The notes under the pieces are model-generated. The model had not been told where the DNA came from, did no database searches, and worked only from the letters and a program-made list of their open reading frames with translations. DNA of 6,973 nucleotides, taken from Verrucomicrobiaceae bacterium. Lineage in GTDB: Bacteria; Verrucomicrobiota; Verrucomicrobiae; Verrucomicrobiales; Akkermansiaceae. Below, piece by piece: positions 1-6,484 of the stretch. Positions within the stretch are counted from its first letter, which is position 1; every line of letters starts with the position of its first letter. Both the position numbers and the translations under genes were made by a program. The DNA lies in the NCBI GenBank assembly GCA_947372405.1, contig CANBTO010000264.1, positions 1 to 6,973 of the forward strand, written 5' to 3'.

Positions 1-4
1 GCAA

Positions 5-2455
5 ATGCCAGATCTCGATCACATGCCCGCTGAACTCAGCCGTCAACTTGAACCATTAACGGCATCCGAGGCTAAAAGTCGCGCCGGAATCACCGACAAG
101 ATCTTGAAGCACACTCATGAAGCGCCCACGATTTTCCTCGATGAAAAGACGTTTTTGAACACCACTTTCCCCGCAATCCTAAGTCTTGCAAAAACCAATT
201 CCTCCCAGGCGGCTGAAGTGTTTGTTGCTGCGTGTTCCTATATCCATTCATTGAATGGCTATATGCGTTTCACCCCGTCAGGATGGTTGAGAGAGTTCAC
301 TCAACACATGGATTTTCCCGCAAATATGATTTTCAGCCACCAGGTCTGTTTGATGGAGAAAAGAGCCGAGTTGTTCACAGACCATGATTTTACCAGCGAA
401 TGGGCGGACGGCAAAATGATGAACAGCGCATGGCGGGAAGCGGGAGGCGAAGCGTGGCCGGTCGCTGCCACCCAAAAGGTTTTGGAGAAACTGGAAATCG
501 CGTTCTCTGGAATGCCCACCGAATTGCTTCCCATTGAGTTCGACCCTTGGCTCGATGGCCTGACTCCCGGAGATCGGCGCGAAATCGAACAGTGGAGTCT
601 TGGGCTGGAGAATACCAACAGTCGTGTCACCCGACAACTTTTCATGCTCACAAGGGTCCGGCACTTCGCCGCCGCAGCGCACGACAAGCCTTTGGAAAGT
701 GATCCGGAAACAGAACCCGACAAGGTTTGGAAACCCTATCTCGACGAAATCCAGGCGTCCGCTCCCGGGACAAGTCTTCCAGTCATCCTCGGCGGGTATT
801 TCTGCCAGCATTATTCCGACGCGGTGACGCGGGAATGGACGTTCACCGCGATTGCAAAGTTTGTCGAATTCAAGCCGACCGTCGTAGCCATCGCGCGGTT
901 GAAACCCATGCTCCAATGCTTCGTCAACTTGCCACGAGACGAGCGATGGATGGAGGTTGACAGACTCGTGTGTGATTATCTGACGAAGGAAATTTTCGCA
1001 AATTACAGCGGCCGGCTCGGCAGCCAACTGCTGATGGAAATCATGCCGCCACGATTGTGGAAGGAGATGACAACCGGATGGTCTCACGATTTTGATGGCG
1101 ATCCTGATACAGGTTGGAATGCCTTGCTTGCCGTTTTGGGAAACCCGGAGACCACGGTGAAAAACTGGATGCTTGAACTCCAATTTGCGAATGGGCAAAG
1201 GATTCCATTCGTCCGCCCGAAAGCGGTGGTGGAAAAAGCGTGGGCAGAAGTTGCCGCTGCCGCACATCAATCAGGAATGGAGGAAATGCTTCTCGCGGGT
1301 AATGTGTTCTTCATCAATACCAGCGATCCATCGCCGGCCTTGATGAGAAATTTCGGTCCTTATGAGCCTCGCGAGGCGCAGTTGCAGAAGCACCTCGACG
1401 TGCTTCTGCAATCGCCGGTTACGGCGAGCCCGTGGCGTGATCGGGCATTCGCCCTGACAGTGCTGACCTTTCCAGAGACTTATCCCAAATTGAAATTTCA
1501 TTTGATCGAAGTCGCTGACAAGGGAGATATCGGGAAATTGGTGATGGATAAAGCGCACCGCACGCCGCTTGCTATCCTGCCATGGGCCACGAGAGCCGCC
1601 ATCAAACTCGCGGAAGGTGATTCTTCCCTCGCAATTGCGGAACTCGGTCGCATCCTGAATTCGCAGAAAGAAAGCGGTGATCTGTATTATGGCAACACGG
1701 AAGGCATGGATGCGATCAATTCCTATGCTGCCATGATTTTGCGAATGTATGTTTGCGCACTTGGGGAGACACCCAAAAGGAATTCCGAAGCATGCCACCA
1801 ATGGATCGAGTTTCTAATGGGCAGCAACCGCATGAAGTTGGATCGAACGACCCGAGCAAAATGGCTTGCTTACGACTTGGTCTTGCAATGTTTGGAGGGA
1901 GGAGCCGCAACAGCCGACCGGTGGAATGGTCTGCCAAAATCCGTCAACAACCACGTCGTTGAAGAATCAGAGCTTATGGAGACTCTCTACCAGGCAGTTC
2001 GGGCGGTCGCTGGTGAGGGAGGCAACCGGCAATCTGTCGAGTTGCGAATGAAGTTGGCGGATGGATTGTTGAGACTTCCTGCGATACAACAACTGGAGAA
2101 GGATGGGATCGCAAATCTAACGGTTGCCAAAACCGGTTTGCTTTCCATGGATGAAGCGATGACCCATGTCCAGGACCTGCAATCCGCGTGGCCTGATGAA
2201 AAACGCTTCCACAGCAAGCTCGCCGAAGGATTTATGGCAACGGGCAACGATGCTGCCGCGATTTCGCTGTTTTCGCAGGCTGCCGAGCGTGCTGATTCGG
2301 CCCAGGAATCGGCTGGGTTTCAATTGCGGCAGGCGGCCCGGTTGATCCGTGCCGGGCGTGCGCAGGAGGCCAAAGTCATTCTTGGCAAAGTGTCGTCCAC
2401 GACATCGAGCTCTGCCGACCGGCGCTTGTATGACTGCCTCTCGGCGGGACAATGA
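5..2455 (+). CDS. Large hypothetical protein, probably helical-repeat; start may lie outside the window
   Basis: I do not recognise this protein and assign no function. It has at least 816 residues. The frame is still open upstream of the ATG at 5 to the window edge (the preceding codon is CAA), so the true start may lie further left. There is no signal peptide after this Met and no obvious membrane segment, so it looks cytoplasmic, unless an export signal is off-window. The protein is rich in alternating Leu/Ala/Glu/Lys/Arg stretches, as in an alpha-helical solenoid. The best local match to a known repeat is TPR-like: a segment from about residue 738 (KLAEGFMATGNDAAAISLF) followed by a second helical pair to about residue 800 (LIRAGRAQEAKVIL). 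I saw no nucleotide-binding, protease or nuclease motif. Base composition is visibly more AT-rich than argF, argD or the aminotransferase. It is convergent with argF. Coding status is supported by length and a plausible amino-acid mix; a 330-codon frame on the opposite strand looks like a shadow. Confidence 0.82.
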   Translation: MPDLDHMPAELSRQLEPLTASEAKSRAGITDKILKHTHEAPTIFLDEKTFLNTTFPAILSLAKTNSSQAAEVFVAACSYIHSLNGYMRFTPSGWLREFTQHMDFPANMIFSHQVCLMEKRAELFTDHDFTSEWADGKMMNSAWREAGGEAWPVAATQKVLEKLEIAFSGMPTELLPIEFDPWLDGLTPGDRREIEQWSLGLENTNSRVTRQLFMLTRVRHFAAAAHDKPLESDPETEPDKVWKPYLDEIQASAPGTSLPVILGGYFCQHYSDAVTREWTFTAIAKFVEFKPTVVAIARLKPMLQCFVNLPRDERWMEVDRLVCDYLTKEIFANYSGRLGSQLLMEIMPPRLWKEMTTGWSHDFDGDPDTGWNALLAVLGNPETTVKNWMLELQFANGQRIPFVRPKAVVEKAWAEVAAAAHQSGMEEMLLAGNVFFINTSDPSPALMRNFGPYEPREAQLQKHLDVLLQSPVTASPWRDRAFALTVLTFPETYPKLKFHLIEVADKGDIGKLVMDKAHRTPLAILPWATRAAIKLAEGDSSLAIAELGRILNSQKESGDLYYGNTEGMDAINSYAAMILRMYVCALGETPKRNSEACHQWIEFLMGSNRMKLDRTTRAKWLAYDLVLQCLEGGAATADRWNGLPKSVNNHVVEESELMETLYQAVRAVAGEGGNRQSVELRMKLADGLLRLPAIQQLEKDGIANLTVAKTGLLSMDEAMTHVQDLQSAWPDEKRFHSKLAEGFMATGNDAAAISLFSQAAERADSAQESAGFQLRQAARLIRAGRAQEAKVILGKVSSTTSSSADRRLYDCLSAGQ

Positions 2456-2552
2456 CCCTGGTCGAGTCAATGAATCAAGTTAGGCATGTCGGATCGAGGC
2501 GGACCATGCAAGGAGGCGCCTAGCAGAATCTTTTCCGCCACATGACAGGACG
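2456..2552. other. Convergent intergenic gap; no clear terminator
   Basis: This 97-bp gap lies between the stop of the large hypothetical gene and the stop of argF, where a two-way terminator would be expected. It holds only weak structure: a GCATG/CATGC pair (2484-2488 and 2505-2509) that needs a bulge to extend, and the 8-bp palindrome AGGCGCCT (2514-2521). Neither is followed by a convincing T tract on either strand. I see no small gene in it. Confidence 0.4.
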
Positions 2553-3446
2553 TCAGCGTGCGAGCGCGACGAGGATCGCCTTCTGGGCATGGAGGCGGTT
2601 CTCGGCTTCCTGGAAGATGGTGTCCGCATGGAGTTCGAGGATCTCGTCGCTGATCTCCTTGCCACGATAGGCGGGCAGGCAGTGGAGCACGATGTGGCCG
2701 GGCGCGGCTTCGGCGAGCAGCCCGGAGTTCACCTCGAAGCCGGTGAATTCCAGTTCCTTGTCCTTCTGGTCCTCCTGGCCCATCGAGAGCCAGACGTCGG
2801 TGTTGATGACGTGGGCGTCCCGCACCGCTTCCGCCGGGCTGGCGGTGATGGTGACGTTGGGAGCGTCGAGAGCTGTTAGAAACTCCGCGGGTGGCTGGCA
2901 GGAAACGGGCGAGGCGATGGCGAGCTCGAAGCCGAGGCGCTTGGCGGCCCACATCCAGGAACGCGTCATGTTGGAGAAGCCGTCGCCGATGAAGGCGATC
3001 TTCCTTCCCTCCCAGCCGCCGATCTTCTCCTGAACCGTTAGAAGGTCGGCGAGAATCTGGCAGGGATGTTCGTCATCGGTGAGCGCGTTGATCGTCGGGA
3101 TGCCGGAATATTCGGAGAACTCGACCACGTCCTGCTGGGCGAAGGTGCGGATGATGGCACCGTGCACCATGCGGCCGAGCACGCGGGCGGTGTCCTTGAT
3201 GAGTTCACCGCGGCCGAGCTGGATGTCGTTTTTCGAGAGGAACATCGGAAAGCCGCCAAGCTCGCGGATGCCGACTTCGAACGACACGCGCGTGCGGGTG
3301 GAGGACTTGGTGAAGATCAGAGCCCAGGTCTGGCCCGCCAGCTGCGTGCCGTCGCGTCCGCGTTGGCGCTTGAGATAAGCTGCGGACTCCAGCAGGCCTT
3401 GGATTTCCTTGGCGCTGAGTTGTTCGATGGAAAGGAGATGTTTCAT
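2553..3446 (-). CDS. argF: Ornithine carbamoyltransferase (anabolic)
   Basis: This cytoplasmic enzyme transfers the carbamoyl group of carbamoyl phosphate to ornithine, giving citrulline in arginine biosynthesis. The 297 residues are near the usual family length of about 300-330, and both ends look complete. The N-terminal domain has the carbamoyl-phosphate loop STRTR (residues 49-53) and HPCQ (127-130). The C-terminal domain has the ornithine-binding TDVW-x-SMG segment (216-223), the catalytic HCLPA (255-259) and the late Arg of ENRLHAQKA (R284). The SMG loop argues for ornithine rather than N-acetylornithine or N-succinylornithine as substrate. The start is chosen because MKHLLSIEQLS matches the usual OTCase N-terminus and the next Met is at residue 68. 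No Shine-Dalgarno sequence precedes it: the sense strand just upstream is C-rich and made of repeats. The gene lies downstream of argD in the same direction, separated by a four-helix-bundle gene and its flanking repeats. Confidence 0.96.
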   Translation of the reverse strand: MKHLLSIEQLSAKEIQGLLESAAYLKRQRGRDGTQLAGQTWALIFTKSSTRTRVSFEVGIRELGGFPMFLSKNDIQLGRGELIKDTARVLGRMVHGAIIRTFAQQDVVEFSEYSGIPTINALTDDEHPCQILADLLTVQEKIGGWEGRKIAFIGDGFSNMTRSWMWAAKRLGFELAIASPVSCQPPAEFLTALDAPNVTITASPAEAVRDAHVINTDVWLSMGQEDQKDKELEFTGFEVNSGLLAEAAPGHIVLHCLPAYRGKEISDEILELHADTIFQEAENRLHAQKAILVALAR

Positions 3447-3449
3447 GGA

Positions 3450-3492
3450 GGTTGAGGGGCTAGGGCCGGTTGAGGGGCGTGGGTTCAGGGGC
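3450..3492. repeat. Three near-identical 11-mers directly upstream of argF
   Basis: The plus-strand word GGTTGAGGGGC occurs exactly at 3450-3460 and 3468-3478, and with one change (GGTTCAGGGGC) at 3482-3492. The spacings are 18 and 14 bp. The first copy ends three bases from the argF start codon, so the argF leader on the minus strand is a C-rich series of GCCCCTSAACC units. A related 9-mer, GGGTTCAGG, occurs at 3481-3489 and again at 3525-3533, where it covers the stop codon of the four-helix gene. Confidence 0.85.
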
Positions 3493-3498
3493 TGGGGG
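3474..3498 (+). other. Canonical G-quadruplex motif
   Basis: On the plus strand there are four G runs at 3474-3477, 3481-3483, 3488-3491 and 3494-3498. The intervening loops are 3, 4 and 2 bases (CGT, TTCA, CT), which fits the standard G3+N1-7 rule. Two more G runs lie just to the left (3456-3459 and 3463-3465). The G-rich strand is the template strand for the minus-strand transcript, so any fold would form in DNA behind or ahead of RNA polymerase and not in the argF mRNA. Whether it forms is not shown. Confidence 0.5.
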
Positions 3499-3522
3499 CC
3501 AGTGAAGAAAAGAAGAGAAGAG
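3487..3522 (+). repeat. Left arm of composite inverted repeat flanking the four-helix gene
   Basis: The outer part, AGGGGCTGGGGGCCAG (3487-3502), is a perfect 16-bp inverted match to 3935-3950. Inward lies a purine-only tract, with AGAAGAGAAGAG at 3511-3522, which also recurs in inverted orientation in the right flank (within 3911-3928). The outer arm contains its own short dyad (CTGG-GGG-CCAG at 3492-3502). The arm ends six bases before the stop codon of the four-helix gene. Confidence 0.88.
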
Positions 3523-3528
3523 GAGGGT

Positions 3529-3903
3529 TCAGGCTGAGGCGAGGCGGCGCTCGAGCGAATCGATCAATCCATTGAGCATGCGGCCGATTTCGCCGCAACG
3601 CTCAAGGAGATCGTCATGATCGGTCTGCGACAAGTAGTTGTAGCGCATTGCGAGGGTGAGTTGTGTTTCCACTTCGTTGAGGGAGCCGCGCGAGATGAAA
3701 AGGAAATGGATAAAATCAGGCGTGGTGCGTCTGCCATGTCCTTCTGCGATATTTGAAGGAACGGATACCACCGAGCGATTCAACTGCGCACTCAAACCAA
3801 AGACCTCATGCTTTGGAAAAAGCAGCGAGGCATCGTGGACTTCCACGCAAAGATCCATGGCCTTCTGCCACACCAACAAGTCACGATAATATTGAATGTG
3901 CAT
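3529..3903 (-). CDS. Four helix bundle protein (23S rRNA intervening-sequence / S23 family)
   Basis: The 124-residue protein has the full set of family signatures. These are an N-terminal YRDLLVWQKAMDL (residues 6-18), the central FGLSAQLNRSVVSVPSNIAE (35-54) followed by GHGRR, and a third-helix SRGSLNEVETQL (71-82), with a final amphipathic helix to the C-terminus. The length is typical, about 115-130. Members are small, cytoplasmic, predicted four-helix bundles. They are found inside 23S rRNA intervening sequences, as stand-alone genes, and as the related Avd accessory proteins of diversity-generating retroelements; the role of the stand-alone ones is unsettled. No reverse transcriptase or variable repeat is visible here, so a retroelement role is not supported. 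The start follows a purine-rich tract (AAGAGA about 7 bases upstream) that could serve as a weak ribosome binding site. The gene begins 24 bp after the argD stop and is flanked by inverted repeats, which suggests it was inserted into an argD-argF operon. Confidence 0.93.
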   Translation of the reverse strand: MHIQYYRDLLVWQKAMDLCVEVHDASLLFPKHEVFGLSAQLNRSVVSVPSNIAEGHGRRTTPDFIHFLFISRGSLNEVETQLTLAMRYNYLSQTDHDDLLERCGEIGRMLNGLIDSLERRLASA

Positions 3904-3910
3904 ATGCGTG

Positions 3911-3950
3911 TCTCTTCTCTTCTCTTCCTAGCCCCTGGCCCCCAGCCCCT
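3911..3950 (-). repeat. Right arm of composite inverted repeat, overlapping the argD 3' end
   Basis: CTGGCCCCCAGCCCCT (3935-3950) is the perfect reverse complement of 3487-3502. Inside it lies a pyrimidine tract at 3911-3928 with three TCTCT pentamers (3911-3925), matching the inner purine tract of the left arm in inverted orientation. The outer arm falls in the argD coding sequence and specifies its last residues. The inner tract sits just upstream of the four-helix start codon and may supply its ribosome binding site. Confidence 0.88.
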
Positions 3951-5190
3951 CCATTACCGTCCTCACGATGGCCAGCGCCTCGTCGATTTCGGCTTCGGTG
4001 ACATTGAGTGGAGGCAGCAGGCGGAATGCATTCGGTCCGGCGGGAGGTGCCAGCAGTCCGTGTTCCATCAGTTGCGTGACGACGAAGAGTGCCGCAGTTT
4101 TGCTTTCCGGCGTCGGGATGAGCGCGGGATCGAGCGCCACGCCTAACAACAATCCGCTGCCGCGGACTTCGGTGATGACGGGAAGTTTCCACGAGCGGAT
4201 GGTTTCGCGGATGCGGACTTCCATCAGCAGGGCGTGGGCGGCGAGTTCCTGCTCGCGGATTTCCTGAAGCACGGCGAGCGAAGCGGCGCAGACAAGTGGA
4301 TTGCCGCCGTAGGTGGAGCCGTGCGAGCCCGGGCCCATCAGCGAGGAGAGCGCGTTGCCCGCGTCATCGATGGCGCGATCGCTAAGCCAGAATGCGCCGA
4401 TCGGCACGCCGCCGCCCATGCCCTTGGCCCATGAGATGCCGTCGGGTTGGATTTCCGGAGCAATCATGCGCCAGGCCATCGCATCACCGCAGCGGCCGAA
4501 GCCGGCCTGCACTTCGTCGAAGAGCAGCAGCAGATCGTGTTTTTTGCAGACGGCGGCCACGGCGCGCAGGAATTCCGGCGTGGCGGTGTTCACCCCGCCC
4601 TCACCCTGGATCGGCTCTAACAAAACAGCGGCGGTTTCCGGACGGATGCTGTTTTCAATGGCGGCGATGTCGTTGAACGGAAGATAGCGGAAACCGGGCA
4701 GCAGGGGATCGAAGCCCTCGTGGATCTTCGCTTGGCCGGTGGCGGACATCGAGCCGAGCGTGCGGCCGTGGAACGAGAGCGTGAAGGTGATGACCTCGAA
4801 ACGCGCGGAGCCGTCCGGTTGCGTGCGCTTGTGGCCGAAGCGGCGGGCTGACTTGATCAGGCCGTCGTTGGCCTCAGCGCCGGAGTTCGAGAAGAAGACC
4901 TTGCCGGGCAGGCGGACGTGGTGCGTGTTGATTTCCTCCGCCAGTTCCGCCTGCTGCGAAATCTGATAGAGATTGGAGACGTGCAGCAGTTTCCCCGCCT
5001 GTTCGCGGATGGCGGCGACGAGGCGCGGATGGCAGTGGCCGAGAGAGCAGACGGCGATGCCGGTGCAGAAATCGAGGTATTCCCGGCCGTTTTCATCCCA
5101 CAGGCGGCAGCCCTCGCCACGCACCGGGACAAGCGGAAAGCGCCCGTAGGTCGGAAGGACATGCTGCTGGTAGAGTTCTGCGGTGTTCAT
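3928..5190 (-). CDS. argD: Acetylornithine aminotransferase
   Basis: This cytoplasmic class III PLP enzyme converts N-acetylglutamate semialdehyde plus glutamate to N-acetylornithine and 2-oxoglutarate; many homologues also act on succinyl-diaminopimelate precursors. The 420 residues are slightly longer than the E. coli enzyme. Visible motifs are the phosphate-binding SGAEAN (103-108), FHGRT (140-144), LLEPIQGEGG (190-199), the pyridine-N aspartate in FDEVQAGFGR (D225), the Schiff-base lysine in SWAKGMGGG (K256) and HGSTYGGNPL (290-299). Assignment as ArgD rather than ornithine or GABA aminotransferase rests on overall similarity and on argF downstream. The start MNTAELYQQHVLPTYGR fits the family; no Shine-Dalgarno sequence precedes it. 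The enzyme core ends normally (EIDEALAIVRTVM), but the last seven residues, EGLGARG, are encoded by the right inverted-repeat arm and look like an acquired tail. The gene is divergent from the neighbouring aminotransferase. Confidence 0.95.
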   Translation of the reverse strand: MNTAELYQQHVLPTYGRFPLVPVRGEGCRLWDENGREYLDFCTGIAVCSLGHCHPRLVAAIREQAGKLLHVSNLYQISQQAELAEEINTHHVRLPGKVFFSNSGAEANDGLIKSARRFGHKRTQPDGSARFEVITFTLSFHGRTLGSMSATGQAKIHEGFDPLLPGFRYLPFNDIAAIENSIRPETAAVLLEPIQGEGGVNTATPEFLRAVAAVCKKHDLLLLFDEVQAGFGRCGDAMAWRMIAPEIQPDGISWAKGMGGGVPIGAFWLSDRAIDDAGNALSSLMGPGSHGSTYGGNPLVCAASLAVLQEIREQELAAHALLMEVRIRETIRSWKLPVITEVRGSGLLLGVALDPALIPTPESKTAALFVVTQLMEHGLLAPPAGPNAFRLLPPLNVTEAEIDEALAIVRTVMEGLGARG

Positions 5191-5314
5191 GGAAAGGGGC
5201 GGACCCTAGCGCCGATCCTCGGAATGGCAAAGCGGTAAATGCAGGCTGGTGGACTGCGCGCTGGATCAAACACGGCATTGACGTCTTCGAGCCAGCGCTT
5301 CAAGAAATCCATCG
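5191..5314. promoter_or_regulatory. Divergent intergenic region between argD and the aminotransferase
   Basis: This 124-bp gap must carry the start signals of both genes. I see no clear sigma70 pair, no ArgR-type palindrome and no strong ribosome binding site for either gene. A lone TTGACG lies at 5278-5283 on the plus strand without a matching -10. A 41-codon minus-strand frame runs from 5312 to 5187, and its TGA overlaps the argD ATG (ATGA). Its start and the aminotransferase start share the palindrome CATCGATG (5310-5317). The regulatory role is inferred from position only. Confidence 0.35.
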
Positions 5315-6472
5315 ATGCCCGCCACCGCCGCTCGCTTGTCCGCCTTCACCGAGTCCGTGATCCGGGGCACCACCCGCCTTGCGAACGAATGCGGTGCGAT
5401 CAACCTCTCCCAAGGGTTCCCGGATTTCAATCCGCCGGAGGAACTCCTCGCCGCACTGGAACAAGCGAGCCGCGGAACCTGCCACCAATACGCGGTGACC
5501 TGGGGCGCGCCGCGTTTCCGCAAGGCGCTGGCGGAAAAAATCCGTCGTTTTTCCGGCCTGCCGATCAATCCGGACCAGCACCTTGTGGTCACATGCGGTA
5601 GTACCGAAGCGATGATGGTGGCGATGATGACCGCCTGTAATCCCGGCGACAAGGTGGTCGTCTTCTCGCCCTTTTATGAGAACTACGCGGCGGACGCGAT
5701 CCTGTCCGGAGCGGAGCCGATCTACGTGCCGCTGCATCCGCCGGATTTCCGTTATGATCCCGAAGATCTCGCGCGGGCCTTCGTTCAAAAGCCGAAGGCG
5801 ATCGTCGTCTGCAATCCCTCCAACCCGACCGGCAAGGTTTTCACCCGGGACGAGTTGATGGAAATCCTCGCGCTTGCCGAAAAACATGATGCCTTCGTCA
5901 TCACCGACGAGCCATACGAGCACATCGTTTACGCGCCGCACGAACACGTGCATTTCGCGGCCCTGCCCGGCGCGTTCGAAAGGACGATCACCTGCAACTC
6001 GCTCTCGAAAACCTACTCCATCACCGGCTGGCGTCTTGGCTACGTCCAGGCGGCTCCGGCGGTCATCGCGCAGGCGAGGAAAGTGCATGACTTTCTAACA
6101 GTCGGGGCCGCCGCTCCATTGCAGGAAGCCGCGGTGGCCGGGCTGGAACTGCCGGACAGCTACTACATCGGCCTGCGGGACTTGTATTCCGCGAAGCGCG
6201 ATCTGTTCCTCGGGCTGCTCCGCGCGACGGGCCTGCCGTTCACCGAGCCGCAGGGAGCTTACTACGTGATGGTGGACATTTCGTCGCTCGGCTTCGCCAA
6301 CGACACGTCGGCCTCCGAGTGGTTCATCCGTAAAATCGGCGTGGCTGGCGTGGCCGGTTCGAGTTTCTTCCGTGAGCCGGTGAACCACCTGATCCGTTTC
6401 CATTTCGCAAAGAACGAGGAAACCCTGCGCGCTGCGGGAGAGCGCCTGATGCGGATTCGTGAGCTTCGTTAG
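5315..6472 (+). CDS. Class I/II PLP-dependent aminotransferase (kynurenine/methionine/aspartate aminotransferase-like)
   Basis: This is a cytoplasmic fold-type I aminotransferase of 385 residues, the normal size. The N-terminus has INLSQGFPDF (29-38), characteristic of the kynurenine/glutamine transaminase K/methionine aminotransferase group and of related enzymes often annotated as aspartate aminotransferases. PLP contacts are visible: GSTEA (95-99) for the phosphate, Y121 for ring stacking, N170 in CNPSNPTG (166-173), D198 and Y201 in TDEPYEH, and the Schiff-base lysine K232 in NSLSKTYSITGWR with R240. R361 in LIRFHFAKNE should bind the substrate carboxylate. The amino-acid substrate cannot be set from sequence; aromatic amino acids, methionine or aspartate are all possible. 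The ATG at 5315 gives an N-terminus of usual length, although no Shine-Dalgarno sequence is seen. It is divergent from argD and tightly convergent with cysA, so it is probably transcribed alone. Confidence 0.9.
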   Translation: MPATAARLSAFTESVIRGTTRLANECGAINLSQGFPDFNPPEELLAALEQASRGTCHQYAVTWGAPRFRKALAEKIRRFSGLPINPDQHLVVTCGSTEAMMVAMMTACNPGDKVVVFSPFYENYAADAILSGAEPIYVPLHPPDFRYDPEDLARAFVQKPKAIVVCNPSNPTGKVFTRDELMEILALAEKHDAFVITDEPYEHIVYAPHEHVHFAALPGAFERTITCNSLSKTYSITGWRLGYVQAAPAVIAQARKVHDFLTVGAAAPLQEAAVAGLELPDSYYIGLRDLYSAKRDLFLGLLRATGLPFTEPQGAYYVMVDISSLGFANDTSASEWFIRKIGVAGVAGSSFFREPVNHLIRFHFAKNEETLRAAGERLMRIRELR

Positions 6473-6484
6473 ATGAAACCGCTA

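Larger units (their letters stand above)
3487..3950 (-). mobile_element. Putative small non-autonomous insertion unit carrying a four-helix-bundle gene
   Basis: The interval is bounded by a perfect 16-bp inverted repeat with inner purine-tract arms, and contains a single small gene that separates argD from argF. The enclosed gene looks more AT-rich than the two arginine genes. A second inverted pair, AGGGGCTAGG (3455-3464) with CCTAGCCCCT (3927-3936), suggests the repeat-derived sequence reaches almost to the argF start. No target-site duplication was found outside the 16-bp arms, and no transposase is present, so mobility is inference. Alternatives are an old repeat-rich spacer that grew around a resident gene, or a regulatory hairpin region. 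Confidence 0.4.

Noticed and set aside
278..1270. 330-codon open frame on the minus strand opposite the large hypothetical gene
   Set aside because: It lies wholly inside a longer frame with a more natural residue mix. Its product is rich in His, Arg, Pro and Cys, as in a codon shadow, and has no recognisable motif.
2467..2952. 161-codon minus-strand frame overlapping the 3' end of argF and the convergent gap
   Set aside because: It is out of frame with argF, which is fully supported by motifs there, and the product is a low-complexity Arg/Pro-rich shadow.
3529..3903. Four-helix gene as Avd of a diversity-generating retroelement
   Set aside because: No reverse transcriptase, template repeat or variable repeat is visible in the window, and the neighbours are biosynthetic enzymes.
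5300..6088. 262-codon open frame on the minus strand opposite the aminotransferase
   Set aside because: The plus strand encodes an enzyme with all PLP motifs in place. The antisense product is Arg/His/Gly-rich with no family signature, typical of the reverse of a GC-rich gene.
2116..6099. Recurring CTAAC words (for example near 2116, 2874, 3036, 4142, 4616 and 6095), several using rare Leu codons CTA or TTA
   Set aside because: A rough expectation for a 5-mer on both strands of 7 kb is of the same order as what I count, and there is no constant spacing or orientation.
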